Part shown: positions 1-9,012 of the stretch, in pieces
Numbering within the stretch: the stretch's first letter is position 1
Layout of the letters: every line of letters starts with the position of its first letter
Source: Rhabdaerophilum calidifontis
GTDB lineage: Bacteria > Pseudomonadota > Alphaproteobacteria > Rhizobiales > Beijerinckiaceae
Assembly: GCF_008641065.1 (NCBI RefSeq)
Contig: NZ_VTRS01000001.1
Location: 868,001 to 932,000 of the forward strand
Direction of reading: 5' to 3'
Length of the DNA: 64,000 bases
Made by a program: the position numbers and the translations under genes
The notes under the pieces: generated by a model
Databases searched by the model: none
Told to the model about the DNA's origin: nothing
Seen by the model: only the letters and a program-made list of their open reading frames with translations

Positions 1-68
1 AAAAGCGAAGAATCCCGGCCTAATGTCGCGCTCTCGCGGCTTCGGGCCGCCTGGACGGGATTTCGCGC

Positions 69-1544
69 ATGGCGATCGAGGCGATGGACGGTGATGCCCG
101 GGGGCTCGCGGCTGCCGGTCCGGTCGCGTCCTTTCTCGACCATGCCTCCAAGCAGAAGATCATCGGCCTCGTGCTGATCGCCGATCTTGCCGTGTTCGGC
201 GGCGCGGGCCTTGCGACCGCCTTCGCCGCGCTGCCGCCGCATGCGGGCGGCTGGGCGCTGACGGCAATGATCGTGGCGGCGGTGACCCTTTCCGCCATCA
301 CCATCCTGCAACGGCTGTGGTCCTACACGATCCCGGCGCTCGGCGGGCTGGCGCGGCAGGTTCGAGCGCTGCTCGCGGCGATCGGCGGCGCCTTCATGGT
401 GGTGACAGGGTTTTTGTTCCTTGCCGGCATCGACATCATGCCGTTCCGGCTCTGGCTGCTCGTCTGGCTTCTGGCGGCTCTGGTCGTGCTGGTGCCGTTC
501 CGCTTCGTCGTGGCGCGGGCGTTGTCGCGCGCCGAGGCGCGCGGCGCGCTTGCGCGGCGGGCGGTGATCGTCGGCGGCGGCAAGCCCTGCGAGGATCTGA
601 TCCTGCGGCTCGCGCGCTCGAATTCCAAGGCGATCCGCATTCTCGGCGTGTTCGACGATCGCAGCGACGAACGTTCGCCGGATACGATCGGCCTGTTCCG
701 CAAGATCGGCACCTTCGACGAGCTCGAACGCTATTGCCGCGAGCAATGGGTCGATCTCCTGATCATCGCGCTGCCGCCCAGCGCGGAGGAGCGCATCCTG
801 CACCTGATGCGCAAGCTCTGGGTGCTGCCGATCGATGTCCGGATCGCGGCGCATGCCTCGCGGCTCAAGCTCTCGAAGCGCGCCTATAGCTATATCGGCG
901 ACGTGCCCTTCCTCGCGGTGTTCGACAGGCCGCTCTCGGACTGGAACGCGGCGGTGAAGGCGGTGTTCGATCGGGTGGTGGCGGCGCTCGCGCTCGTTCT
1001 GCTTGCGCCGGTGATGCTCGCCACCGCCCTCGCCGTGAAGCTCGACTCGCGCGGGCCGGTGTTCTTCCGGCAGAAGCGGCACGGTTTCAACAACGAACTC
1101 ATCGAGGTGCTGAAATTCCGCTCGATGTATACCGAGATGGCCGATCTCAACGCCGCGCGCCAGGTGACGAAGGATGACCCGCGCGTGACCCGCGTCGGCC
1201 GCTTCATCCGCAAGACCTCGCTCGACGAATTGCCGCAGCTGATCAACGTGCTGCGGGGCGAATTGTCCCTGGTCGGCCCGCGCCCGCATGCCGTCGAGAC
1301 CAAGGCCGGCAACCGACTCTACCAGGATGTTGTGGACGGCTATTTCGCCCGCCACCGGATGAAACCCGGCATTACCGGCTGGGCGCAGGTGAACGGCTGG
1401 CGCGGCGAGACCGATACCGTCGAGAAGCTCGAAAGGCGGATCGAGCACGATCTCTATTATATCGAGAACTGGTCGTTGCCCTTCGATCTCTACATCCTCG
1501 CCATGACGCCGATCTCGCTTTTCAACACCCGCAACGCGTATTGA
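69..1544 (+). CDS. Undecaprenyl-phosphate sugar phosphotransferase (WcaJ/ExoY-type)
   Basis: A 491-residue membrane enzyme that would start an exopolysaccharide or capsule repeat unit by moving a sugar-1-phosphate from a UDP-sugar to undecaprenyl phosphate on the inner face of the inner membrane. About four hydrophobic segments fill residues 30-140, a Rossmann-like CoA_binding_3 region covers about 155-260, and a further hydrophobic segment near 300-325 leads into the catalytic domain. That domain shows family blocks KFRSMYTEM, RKTSLDELPQL, LVGPRPH and KPGITGWAQVNG. The length matches the long WcaJ/EpsE-type members, not the short ExoY type. No other polysaccharide genes lie beside it, though the window edge cuts off the upstream side. 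The sugar, glucose or galactose, cannot be read from the sequence. Confidence 0.92.
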   Translation: MAIEAMDGDARGLAAAGPVASFLDHASKQKIIGLVLIADLAVFGGAGLATAFAALPPHAGGWALTAMIVAAVTLSAITILQRLWSYTIPALGGLARQVRALLAAIGGAFMVVTGFLFLAGIDIMPFRLWLLVWLLAALVVLVPFRFVVARALSRAEARGALARRAVIVGGGKPCEDLILRLARSNSKAIRILGVFDDRSDERSPDTIGLFRKIGTFDELERYCREQWVDLLIIALPPSAEERILHLMRKLWVLPIDVRIAAHASRLKLSKRAYSYIGDVPFLAVFDRPLSDWNAAVKAVFDRVVAALALVLLAPVMLATALAVKLDSRGPVFFRQKRHGFNNELIEVLKFRSMYTEMADLNAARQVTKDDPRVTRVGRFIRKTSLDELPQLINVLRGELSLVGPRPHAVETKAGNRLYQDVVDGYFARHRMKPGITGWAQVNGWRGETDTVEKLERRIEHDLYYIENWSLPFDLYILAMTPISLFNTRNAY

Positions 1545-1631
1545 CACCGGCCCCGTGCGCCAGCGCACATTCCGCAGCGCCGGCCGATCATAGGTTCGTC
1601 GGTCTCGGTTCGCGGGTGCTGGGAGGAGAGC

Positions 1632-2450
1632 ATGGATGTCACGTTCTGGGGTGTCCGGGGCAGCTACCCGGCATCCGGCGCGGCTTTCGCCGAATTCGGG
1701 CACCACACGCCCTGCATCGCGGTCGGTGCCGGCGATCACCGCATCGTGATCGATGCCGGCTCCGGCGCGGCGGCGCTCGGCGCAGCGCTCGCGGCGGCTC
1801 CGGCGCGGCGGCTCGACCTGCTGCTGAGCCATTTTCATCTCGACCACATGATCGGCTTGCCCTTCCTGATCGCGGGGACGCGCAAGGCCGCCGAGCTCCA
1901 TGTCCATGCGGCGCTCGGCGCGGATCTCGATCTCGAAGGGCTGGTGCGGCGTTTCTGCGCGCCGCCCTATTTCCCCGACGAGGCGCGCGAGCTGTTCCGC
2001 GGTGTGCAGTTCCATGCCGTCGATCCCGGCGCGGCGATCGCGGCGAACGGGCACCGTATCCTGACGGCGCCGCTCACCCATCCCGGCGGCGCGACCGGCT
2101 TCCGCGTCGAGCATGACGGGCGGAGCCTCGTCGTCATCACCGATCACGAGGCGGGCGCGCGTCCCGATCCGCGCCTCGTGGCGCTCGCGCGCGATGCCGA
2201 TCTCCTCGTCCACGACACGATGTTCACCGAGGAGGAGGCGGCGCTCCGGGTCGGCTGGGGGCATTCCACCCTCGAAGCGGCGCTCGCGCTGACTACCGCC
2301 GCCGGGGTGCGGCGGCTTGCCGGCTTCCATCACAGTCCCGCGCATGATGATGCAACGCTTCGCGCGCGCGAGGCGCAGGGCAGGGCGCGCTTTGCATGCA
2401 TGACCTTTGCGCGCGAGGGCGAGACGATCCGCCTCCAGGGCGGACCCTGA
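1632..2450 (+). CDS. Metallo-beta-lactamase-fold hydrolase
   Basis: A 272-residue cytosolic metal-dependent hydrolase. The N-terminus carries WGVRGSYP, typical of the phosphodiesterase-like branch of the fold (PhnP / cyclic nucleotide PDE relatives). The metal-binding signature SHFHLDH lies near residues 73-79. Later ligands are visible as THPGG (about 140), DH in VITDHEAG and a C-terminal HHSPAHDD. A strong GGGAGGAG ribosome site precedes the ATG. The gene stands alone between the sugar transferase and a TRAP operon, so context gives no substrate. A cyclic-nucleotide or phospho-diester substrate is an inference from the N-terminal motif only. Confidence 0.82.
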   Translation: MDVTFWGVRGSYPASGAAFAEFGHHTPCIAVGAGDHRIVIDAGSGAAALGAALAAAPARRLDLLLSHFHLDHMIGLPFLIAGTRKAAELHVHAALGADLDLEGLVRRFCAPPYFPDEARELFRGVQFHAVDPGAAIAANGHRILTAPLTHPGGATGFRVEHDGRSLVVITDHEAGARPDPRLVALARDADLLVHDTMFTEEEAALRVGWGHSTLEAALALTTAAGVRRLAGFHHSPAHDDATLRAREAQGRARFACMTFAREGETIRLQGGP

Positions 2451-2699
2451 TCGGACCAACCCCATCCCGTTGACCGGAAGAACATGCTCCCGAGCGGTGG
2501 CCGCGGCTTTCCGCGCGTGCTCCGCGAGCGCATTTATTTTGCGGGCTTCTCATTCTCGTCCGGCCTTTGCAGAAGCGGACCGCCATCGCGCGTATGACCG
2601 CAAATTCTTCTTGCACCCCCCGATGGTTCGCGCTTGTCTTGCCCGCGGTCAGGCAGGCGTGCATGCCACGGTCACAAGAAAATGCGGGAGGTTTCTGCC

Positions 2700-3746
2700 A
2701 TGTTCGAACGTCGCCGGTTTCTCGGTCTTGTCGGTGCGGGCGTCGCGGCGCCGGCCATCCTGCGCGCGACCCGCGCCCATGCGGCCGAAGTTACGCTGAA
2801 ACTGCACCATTTCCTGCCGCCGGTCTCGAACGGCCATGCGAAGTTCCTCAAGCCCTGGGCCGACAAGATCGGGGCGGAATCCAATGGGCGCATCAAGATC
2901 GACATCTACCCCTCGATGCAGCTCGGCGGTGCTCCGCCGCAGCTCTTCGATCAGGCGCGTGACGGCGTCGCGGATATCGTCTGGACGCTGCCAGGCAATA
3001 CGCCGGGCCGGTTCCCCGGGATCGAAACCTTCGAACTGCCCTTCGTGCCGGCCAAGAAGGCGCTGCCGAATTCCAAGGCGCTCCAGGCCTTCGCGGAGGC
3101 CAATCTCAAGGACGAATTCAAGGATGTTCACCCGATCTGCTTCTGGGCGCATGATCACGGCCTGCTGCACACCAACAAGCCGGTGGCCAAGCTCGAGGAT
3201 CTCGCCGGGCTGAAGATCCGCTTCCCGACGCGGCTTGCGGGGGAGGCGCTGAAGGCGCTCGGCGCCACGGCGATCGGCATGCCGATTCCGCAGGTGCCGG
3301 AGAGCCTTGCCCAGCGCGTGATCGACGGCTGCGTCATTCCCTGGGAGGTGGTGCCGGCGGTGAAAGTGCATGAGCTGGTGAAGAACCATCTCGAATTCCC
3401 CGGTTCGCCGACCTTCTATACCGCGACCTTCGTGCTGGCGATGAACAAGGCCCGATACGCGGCGATGCCCGCCGATCTCCGCGCCATCCTCGACCGGAAT
3501 TCGGGCCAGGCTGCGGCGGAGATGGCCGGCAAGGTCTGGGACGATCAGGCTGTGGTGGTTGCCGACATGGTCAGGAAGCGCGGCAACGCCATCACCCAGC
3601 TTGCGCCGGACGAGCTCGCGCGCTGGCGCAAGGCCGTGGAGCCGGTGACCAATGCCTGGCTCGCAGCGATGAAGAGCCGCGGCCTCGACGGGGCCAAGCT
3701 GCTCGGCCATGCCGAGGCCTTGCTCGCGGCAGCCCAGAAGGCCTGA
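2700..3746 (+). CDS. dctP: TRAP transporter substrate-binding protein (DctP family)
   Basis: A 348-residue periplasmic binding protein of a tripartite TRAP transporter. I chose the ATG that follows GGGAGG and begins MFERRRFLG, because it gives a compact Tat-type signal with twin arginines and an AHA-AE cleavage site near residue 29; an upstream ATG would add 22 unrelated residues. The mature protein shows the DctP pattern: KLHHFLPP at the start, a WTLPGNTPGRF block, LAGLKIRFP with the conserved arginine that pairs with a substrate carboxylate, and the VIDG..PWE region. The two membrane subunits follow directly. The ligand is probably an organic acid, but which one cannot be told. Confidence 0.9.
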   Translation: MFERRRFLGLVGAGVAAPAILRATRAHAAEVTLKLHHFLPPVSNGHAKFLKPWADKIGAESNGRIKIDIYPSMQLGGAPPQLFDQARDGVADIVWTLPGNTPGRFPGIETFELPFVPAKKALPNSKALQAFAEANLKDEFKDVHPICFWAHDHGLLHTNKPVAKLEDLAGLKIRFPTRLAGEALKALGATAIGMPIPQVPESLAQRVIDGCVIPWEVVPAVKVHELVKNHLEFPGSPTFYTATFVLAMNKARYAAMPADLRAILDRNSGQAAAEMAGKVWDDQAVVVADMVRKRGNAITQLAPDELARWRKAVEPVTNAWLAAMKSRGLDGAKLLGHAEALLAAAQKA

Positions 3747-3749
3747 TCG

Positions 3750-4268
3750 GTGGTGGAAGGGACGAAAACGGCGCGGCCGGGACCGAGCGCGTTCATGCGT
3801 TTCGTGCGCGGTCTTGCGGTCGCGGGCGGGCTTGTCTCGCTCGGTGTCGCGCTGATGGTCGTGGCGAGTGTCGTGCTGCGTTCGGGGCTGGTCGGGCTCG
3901 CGGGCGTGCCTGGCGATTTCGAGCTGGTGCAGATGCTGACCGCGGTTTCCGTCTTCTGCTTCCTGCCGCTCTGCCAGGCGCGGGGCGGGCATGTCATCGT
4001 CGATGTGGCGACGCGCAGGCTGCCGGAGCGCGTCTGCCGGCGGATCGACGGGCTCTGGGAATTGGTCGCGGCGGCGGTGATGGGGCTCATCGCGGTGCAG
4101 CTTGCACAGGGCGCGTTCGGGATCGGCGCCTCGGGCACCCGGACCATGGTGCTCGGCCTGCCGGTGGCGCCGGCGGTCGGTGTCTGCGCCGCGCTGGCGC
4201 TGGTCCTGGCGGGAATCGCGCTGCGGCGCGGTATTCTCGGGTTCGGTGGCGGCCGCGCCGGAGAGTGA
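3750..4268 (+). CDS. dctQ: TRAP transporter small permease (DctQ family)
   Basis: A 172-residue membrane protein with four predicted hydrophobic segments (about residues 20-45, 55-75, 95-118 and 128-155), the standard DctQ layout. It joins the binding protein to the large permease and is required for Na+-driven uptake. The likely start is a GTG three bases after the binding-protein stop; a second GTG codon and a later ATG (MRFVRG) are alternatives. It ends one base before the next gene's ATG, so the three subunits are almost certainly one transcript. Confidence 0.87.
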   Translation: MVEGTKTARPGPSAFMRFVRGLAVAGGLVSLGVALMVVASVVLRSGLVGLAGVPGDFELVQMLTAVSVFCFLPLCQARGGHVIVDVATRRLPERVCRRIDGLWELVAAAVMGLIAVQLAQGAFGIGASGTRTMVLGLPVAPAVGVCAALALVLAGIALRRGILGFGGGRAGE

Positions 4269-4269
4269 G

Positions 4270-5589
4270 ATGAGCAACAACCTGTTCGCGCTTCTCGGCT
4301 TTGCCGGGATGCTGGTTCTCATCGCCCTGCGCATGCCGGTGGCCATGGCGATGCTCGTGACGGGGGCAGCCGGCTATGCCGGCTTCGTCGGCCTGCCGGT
4401 CTTCCTCAACTATATCAAGACGACGCCTTACTACCTGTTTTCGAACTACACGCTCTCGGTCATCCCGCTCTTCGTGCTGATGGGGGCCTTCGCCGAGCGA
4501 TCCGGCCTGTCGAACGGGCTGTTCCGGGCGATGTCGGGGCTGGTCGGGCATCTGCGCGGCGGCATGGGCATGGCGGTGATCGGCTCCTGCACCGCCTTCG
4601 GGGCGATCTGCGGCTCTTCCGTGGCGACCACGGCGACCTTCGGGCGCGCGGCGCTGCCGGAACTGGAAGCGGATGGCTACCGGCCGGGCATTGCGGCGGG
4701 GACGATCGCGGTCGGCGGCACGCTCGGCATCCTGATCCCGCCTTCGGTGATCCTGGTCGTCTACGCGATCTCGACCGAGCAGAACATCGTCAAGCTGTTC
4801 ATGGCCGCGCTGGTGCCGGGGCTGCTCGCGGCGCTGTTCTATGTGGCGGTGATCGGCTGGCTCGCGCGGCGCGATCCGGCGGGGATGCCGGTGCAGCCGG
4901 CGCTGCCCTGGGGCGAACGCCTGCGGCGGCTCGGCGCGGTGTGGCCATCGCTGCTCATCGCGTTCGTGGTGGTCGGCGGCATCTATGGTGGCGTGTTCAC
5001 GCCCACCGAGGCGGCGGCGGTCGGCGCGGTCGCGGTGCTGGTGGATGGCGTGGTCAGGCGGGCACTGCCCTGGGGTGCCTTCGTCGAGGCCCTGCGCCAG
5101 AGCGCCGAGACCTGCGGCATGATCTTCATGATCCTGCTCGGGGCGGAGGTGTTCAACGCCTTCCTGGCGCTCACGCAATTGCCGACCAATGCGGCGGAAT
5201 GGATCACCGGGTTCGGCCTGCCGCCCTATCTGGTGCTGGCGGCGCTGCTGGCCTTCTACGTGCTCCTCGGTGCGGTGATGGACGAACTGGCAATGATCCT
5301 GCTCACATTGCCGGTCTTCTTCCCGATCGTCACCGCGCTCGATTTCGGCATGTCCACGGACGAGGTGGCGATCTGGTTCGGCATCCTGGTGCTGATTGTG
5401 GTGGGGATCGGGCTTGTCGCGCCGCCGATCGGGCTTAATGTCTTTGTCATTGCGGCGATCGCGCGGCGGATTCCGGTAACGGACATCTATCGCGGCGTTC
5501 TGCCCTTCGTCGGCGCCGATCTCGCGCGGCTGCTGCTCGTTGTTTTGTTTCCGTCGCTCGCGCTCTGGCTCGTGCGGCTCCTGAGCTGA
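4270..5589 (+). CDS. dctM: TRAP transporter large permease (DctM family)
   Basis: A 439-residue inner-membrane protein with about 12 hydrophobic segments, the ion-coupled transport subunit of the TRAP system. Family blocks include MGAFAERSGLS near residue 72, the GSSVATTATFG loop, the GGTLGILIPPS motif and a repeat of the same fold with FTPTEAAAVGA. The open frame extends 56 codons upstream inside dctQ, but MSNNLFALLGF is the natural start: it has GAGAG just upstream and sits immediately after the dctQ stop. A rhodanese gene follows after 7 bases and may be co-transcribed. Confidence 0.92.
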   Translation: MSNNLFALLGFAGMLVLIALRMPVAMAMLVTGAAGYAGFVGLPVFLNYIKTTPYYLFSNYTLSVIPLFVLMGAFAERSGLSNGLFRAMSGLVGHLRGGMGMAVIGSCTAFGAICGSSVATTATFGRAALPELEADGYRPGIAAGTIAVGGTLGILIPPSVILVVYAISTEQNIVKLFMAALVPGLLAALFYVAVIGWLARRDPAGMPVQPALPWGERLRRLGAVWPSLLIAFVVVGGIYGGVFTPTEAAAVGAVAVLVDGVVRRALPWGAFVEALRQSAETCGMIFMILLGAEVFNAFLALTQLPTNAAEWITGFGLPPYLVLAALLAFYVLLGAVMDELAMILLTLPVFFPIVTALDFGMSTDEVAIWFGILVLIVVGIGLVAPPIGLNVFVIAAIARRIPVTDIYRGVLPFVGADLARLLLVVLFPSLALWLVRLLS

Positions 5590-5596
5590 GGTTTCA

Positions 5597-5920
5597 ATGC
5601 CCGGAATCGTCGATCTCGACCGTGATGCCGTGAAGGCGGGGCTCGCGGACGGCACCTTGATCCTCGTCGATGTGCGCGAGCCGCACGAATTCGCCGCCGG
5701 GCATATTCCGGGATCGCTCTCGCTGCCGCTGTCGCGGTTCGCGCCTTCCGAGCTGCCGCGGCTCCCGGGGCGGCGGGTGGTGCTCTCCTGCGTCGCGGGC
5801 GTACGATCCGCGCAGGCGCTGCTGATCGCCCAGGCGGCGGGAATCGATGTCGACAGCCATTATGGCGGCGGCTTCAAGGATTGGCTGATGGCCGGCGAGG
5901 CGGTCGAACAGGGCGGCTGA
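5597..5920 (+). CDS. Rhodanese-like domain protein
   Basis: A 107-residue single-domain rhodanese, cytosolic, predicted to carry sulfur as a persulfide. The VDVREPHEFAAGHIPG block (residues 25-39) is the N-terminal rhodanese signature. Cys65 in SCVAGVRS is the active-site cysteine with its arginine-containing loop. The C-terminus ends GGFKDWLMAG, as in PspE/GlpE-type proteins. It lies 7 bases after the TRAP large permease, so it may be the last gene of that operon, or a link to the molybdenum enzyme next door, where sulfur transfer to the cofactor is needed. Neither role can be proved here. Confidence 0.86.
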   Translation: MPGIVDLDRDAVKAGLADGTLILVDVREPHEFAAGHIPGSLSLPLSRFAPSELPRLPGRRVVLSCVAGVRSAQALLIAQAAGIDVDSHYGGGFKDWLMAGEAVEQGG

Positions 5921-6058
5921 GGGTGTGCCGGCGGCGCCACCGCGGCGGATTGTTCGCGCGATCCGCGGATTGACGGGTTGAAAGCCCGGGCCGGGGCCTT
6001 ATCCTCCCCCGGAAGCGCGGGTCTCCGCCACCCCCACCTCTCGATCGGGCTTTCCATC

Positions 6059-8353
6059 ATGCGACCAATGAAGTTCGGCCTGGGCCAGGCGCTGACGCGC
6101 GTCGAGGACCAGCGCTTCCTCACCGGCCAGGGCCGCTACGCGACCGATTGCCATGCGCGCGGCGAGTTGCACGGTTTCGTGCTGCGCGCCCCGCATGCCA
6201 GCGCGCGCTTCCGCTTCGGCGATCTCGCCGCCGCGCGGGCGATGCCGGGCGTGGCCGCCATCCTGACCCATGCGGAGGTCAGGCATCTGGGGGATCTGCC
6301 CTGCCAGGCGCTGGTGAAGAACGCCGACGGTTCGGACATGATTCGCACGTCCTATCCCGTCCTGCCGGCGGATCGTGTCCGCCATGTCGGCGAAGCGATC
6401 GCCTTCATCGTGGCGGAAACCCTCGATCAGGCGCGCGACGCGGCGGAGGCGATCCCCGTTTCCTGGACGCCGCTGCCCGTTGCTTCCGGCACGGCGGAGG
6501 CGCGCGCGCCGGGCGCGCCGGCGGTGCATCCGGAGGTGCCGGACAATGTCGCCTTCGCACATGTGCTCGGCGATCGCGAGAAGACCGACGCCATCTTCGC
6601 GCGCGCGGCGCGTGTCGTCGGGCTCGATCTCGTCAACAACCGCATCATCGCCAATTACATGGAACCGCGCTCGGTCCTGGCCGAGCCGAAGGGCGAGGGG
6701 CTGACGCTCACGCTCGGCACCCAGGGCAGCCACGGCATCCAGCAGACGCTCGCGCGCCACATCCTGCGCATGGACCCGGCCCGGATCCGCGTGATCACGC
6801 CGGATGTCGGCGGCGGCTTCGGCACCAAGGCGTTCATGTATCGCGAATATCCGCTCGCGGTGGAAGCGGCGCTGCGGCTCGGCCGGCCGGTGCGGTGGGA
6901 GAGCGAGCGCAGCGAGCATTTCTTCGCCTGTGCCCATGCCCGCGACAACCTGACCCGCGCCGAGATGGCGCTGGACGCCAAGGGCCGCTTCCTCGCCATG
7001 CGCGTGTTTCTCGACGCGAATATGGGCGCCTATCTCTCGCAATACGGGCCGTTCATCCCCTGGATCGGCTCGACCATGCTGACGGGCTGCTACGATATTC
7101 CCGCAGGCTACACGCTGATCCGCGGCCTCTATTCCAATTCCGTGCCCTTCGACGCCTATCGCGGCGCCGGGCGGCCGGAAGCGGCCTACGCGATCGAGCG
7201 CTTCGTCGATTACATCGCCGACGAGATCGGCATGGATCGCATCCGCCTGCGGCGGCTGAACCTCATCAAGCCGCGGCGCATGCCCTACCGGACCGCGACG
7301 GGGCGCGTCTATGACAGTGGCGAGTTCGAGGCGCACATGGATCGCGCCATGACATTGGCGGATTGGAAGGGCTTCCCGGCCCGGCTCAAGGCGGCACGGA
7401 AGGCCGGCCGGCTGCGCGGGATCGGGCTCGGAGTCTATATCGAGGCCTGCGGCGGCGGCTCCCCCGAGCCGGCCTATGTCGATCTCGAAAAGGACGGCAC
7501 GGTCACGGTGCGGATCGGCACGCAATCGAACGGGCAGGGCCACGAGACGGCCTATGCGCAGCTCGTTGCCGAGCATCTCGACCTGCCGCTGGAGCGCATC
7601 CGGGTCCGGCAGGGCGATACCAACGACACGCCGACCGGCGGCGGCACCGGCGGCTCGCGCTCGATCCCGGTCGGCGGCGCGGGGGTCGCCAAGGCGGCGG
7701 AACTGCTCGCGGCCAATCTGAGGACGCTGGCGGCCGAGGCGCTGGAGGCCGGTGCCGCCGATCTCGAAATCGCCGACGGCGCGGTGCGCATCGCCGGCAC
7801 CGACCGGCGCCTGACCTTCGCCGAAATCGCGGCCCTGCCGAAGGCGAATCGTAAGCTGCTCTCGACGACCGGCGAGTTCCGTCCGCCGGAGGCGACCTAT
7901 CCCAACGGCACGCATTCCTGCGAAATCGAGATCGACCCCGAGACCGGGGAAGCGCGGATTGTCAATTACGTGATCGTCGATGATTTCGGCGTGACGCTCA
8001 ACCCGCTGCTGCTCGCCGGCCAGATCCATGGCGGCGCGGCGCAGGGGATCGGCCAGGCGATGATCGAGCGCTTCGTGCAGGATGCGAACGGGCAGATCCT
8101 CACCGCGAGCTTCCTCGATTATGCGATGCCGCGTGCCGAGGATCTTCCGGCTTTCCGGTTCGAGACGCGCAATGTCCGCTGCGTCACCAACGCGCTCGGG
8201 ATCAAGGGCGCGGGCGAGGCCGGCACGATCGGCGCCGCGCCGGCGGTGATGAACGCCATCGTCGACGCGCTGCGCCGCGCGAAGGGCATCCGCCATCTCG
8301 ACATGCCGGCCAATGCCCAGGCGATCTGGGCGGCGCTGCATCGGGAAGTCTGA
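6059..8353 (+). CDS. CoxL-like molybdenum hydroxylase large subunit (form II type)
   Basis: A 764-residue molybdopterin-binding subunit of the xanthine dehydrogenase / CO dehydrogenase family. The N-terminal a/b hammerhead domain covers about residues 8-120. The cofactor domains contain GGGFGTKAF near 250, GQGHETAYA near 490-500 and the catalytic glutamate in KGAGEAGT (Glu720). The active-site loop reads AYRGAGR (366-372), the form II motif; true CO dehydrogenases carry AYXCSFR, so CO oxidation is unlikely. The usual FAD and [2Fe-2S] partner subunits are absent on both sides; instead two cytochromes c follow. ATG at 6059 or 6068 could be used. The substrate may be an aldehyde or N-heterocycle, which is inference. 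Confidence 0.88.
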   Translation: MRPMKFGLGQALTRVEDQRFLTGQGRYATDCHARGELHGFVLRAPHASARFRFGDLAAARAMPGVAAILTHAEVRHLGDLPCQALVKNADGSDMIRTSYPVLPADRVRHVGEAIAFIVAETLDQARDAAEAIPVSWTPLPVASGTAEARAPGAPAVHPEVPDNVAFAHVLGDREKTDAIFARAARVVGLDLVNNRIIANYMEPRSVLAEPKGEGLTLTLGTQGSHGIQQTLARHILRMDPARIRVITPDVGGGFGTKAFMYREYPLAVEAALRLGRPVRWESERSEHFFACAHARDNLTRAEMALDAKGRFLAMRVFLDANMGAYLSQYGPFIPWIGSTMLTGCYDIPAGYTLIRGLYSNSVPFDAYRGAGRPEAAYAIERFVDYIADEIGMDRIRLRRLNLIKPRRMPYRTATGRVYDSGEFEAHMDRAMTLADWKGFPARLKAARKAGRLRGIGLGVYIEACGGGSPEPAYVDLEKDGTVTVRIGTQSNGQGHETAYAQLVAEHLDLPLERIRVRQGDTNDTPTGGGTGGSRSIPVGGAGVAKAAELLAANLRTLAAEALEAGAADLEIADGAVRIAGTDRRLTFAEIAALPKANRKLLSTTGEFRPPEATYPNGTHSCEIEIDPETGEARIVNYVIVDDFGVTLNPLLLAGQIHGGAAQGIGQAMIERFVQDANGQILTASFLDYAMPRAEDLPAFRFETRNVRCVTNALGIKGAGEAGTIGAAPAVMNAIVDALRRAKGIRHLDMPANAQAIWAALHREV

Positions 8354-8391
8354 CAGGGAGATTGCGGTTCACGCGATCGTGATGGGAATGC

Positions 8392-8413
8392 TGCCTTGCG
8401 CGGACGCAAGGCA
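8392..8413. terminator. Hairpin between molybdenum subunit and cytochrome c' genes
   Basis: A perfect 9-bp stem (TGCCTTGCG, loop CGGA, CGCAAGGCA) about 40 bases after the molybdenum-subunit stop. There is no following T-run, so it is a weak terminator at best and may be an mRNA-processing or stabilising hairpin. A second, smaller hairpin (CCTGGAA-TCC-TTCCAGG) follows at 8440-8456. Confidence 0.4.
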
Positions 8414-8513
8414 CATGATCTCGACAGGTTGCGTTTCTGCCTGGAATCCTTCCAGGGTGAATCATCCGCCGGGCAGGACATGCGTCCCCGGCCTAGGGAA
8501 AGGACCCGATCCC

Positions 8514-8939
8514 ATGCGTCGTGCCGCCATTTTCGCTATGCTCGTTGCTCTCGGCGCCGGGGCGGCTTTCGCCCAGGATGCCATCGCGACCCGCAAGGCC
8601 CAAATGAAGGAGCTCGGCGCCGCCGCCGGCCCGCTCGCCAAGATGCTGCGGGGCGAGGACGGGTTCGATCTCGCGCGGGTCAAGACCTCGCTCGAAACCT
8701 TCGTCCGGGTCGCCAAGGCGCAGGGCGCGCTCTATCCCGACAATTCGAAGGACGGTGACACCAAGGCGCAGCCAGCGATCTGGGAGAACAGGGCGAAATT
8801 CAACAATCTTCTCGCCAAGTTCGAGGCGGAATCAGGGGCCGCGCTCGCCGCGATCCGGGATGAGGCGAGCTTCAAGGCCGAGATCGGCAAGGTGCTCGGC
8901 AATTGTGGCGGCTGCCACACGGATTTCCGCGCGAAATGA
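8514..8939 (+). CDS. Cytochrome c' (class II cytochrome c)
   Basis: A 141-residue exported haem protein. The signal peptide is residues 1-20 (MRRAAIFAML... AFA-QD). The single haem site is CGGCH at residues 131-135, close to the C-terminus, which defines class II cytochromes and cytochrome c'. The rest is helical, as in the four-helix bundle of this family. AGGGAAAGG precedes the ATG. It sits between the molybdenum hydroxylase and a dihaem cytochrome, so it could be an electron carrier for that enzyme; cytochromes c' also bind NO, so a protective role is possible. Confidence 0.88.
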   Translation: MRRAAIFAMLVALGAGAAFAQDAIATRKAQMKELGAAAGPLAKMLRGEDGFDLARVKTSLETFVRVAKAQGALYPDNSKDGDTKAQPAIWENRAKFNNLLAKFEAESGAALAAIRDEASFKAEIGKVLGNCGGCHTDFRAK

Positions 8940-9012
8940 ACCGGTCCCCGCAAGGGGGCAGGGTGCAGGCCGGGCATGCCGCCCGGCCTTTCCGGATCCC
9001 GGGGGAGGCGCG

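Noticed and set aside
5999-8341. 780-codon open frame antisense to the molybdenum subunit gene
   Set aside because: Composition is typical of antisense shadows (His/Arg/Asp/Gly), with no motif and no ribosome site.
6059-8353. Aerobic CO dehydrogenase (true CoxL)
   Set aside because: The active-site loop is AYRGAGR, not AYXCSFR, and the other subunits are absent.
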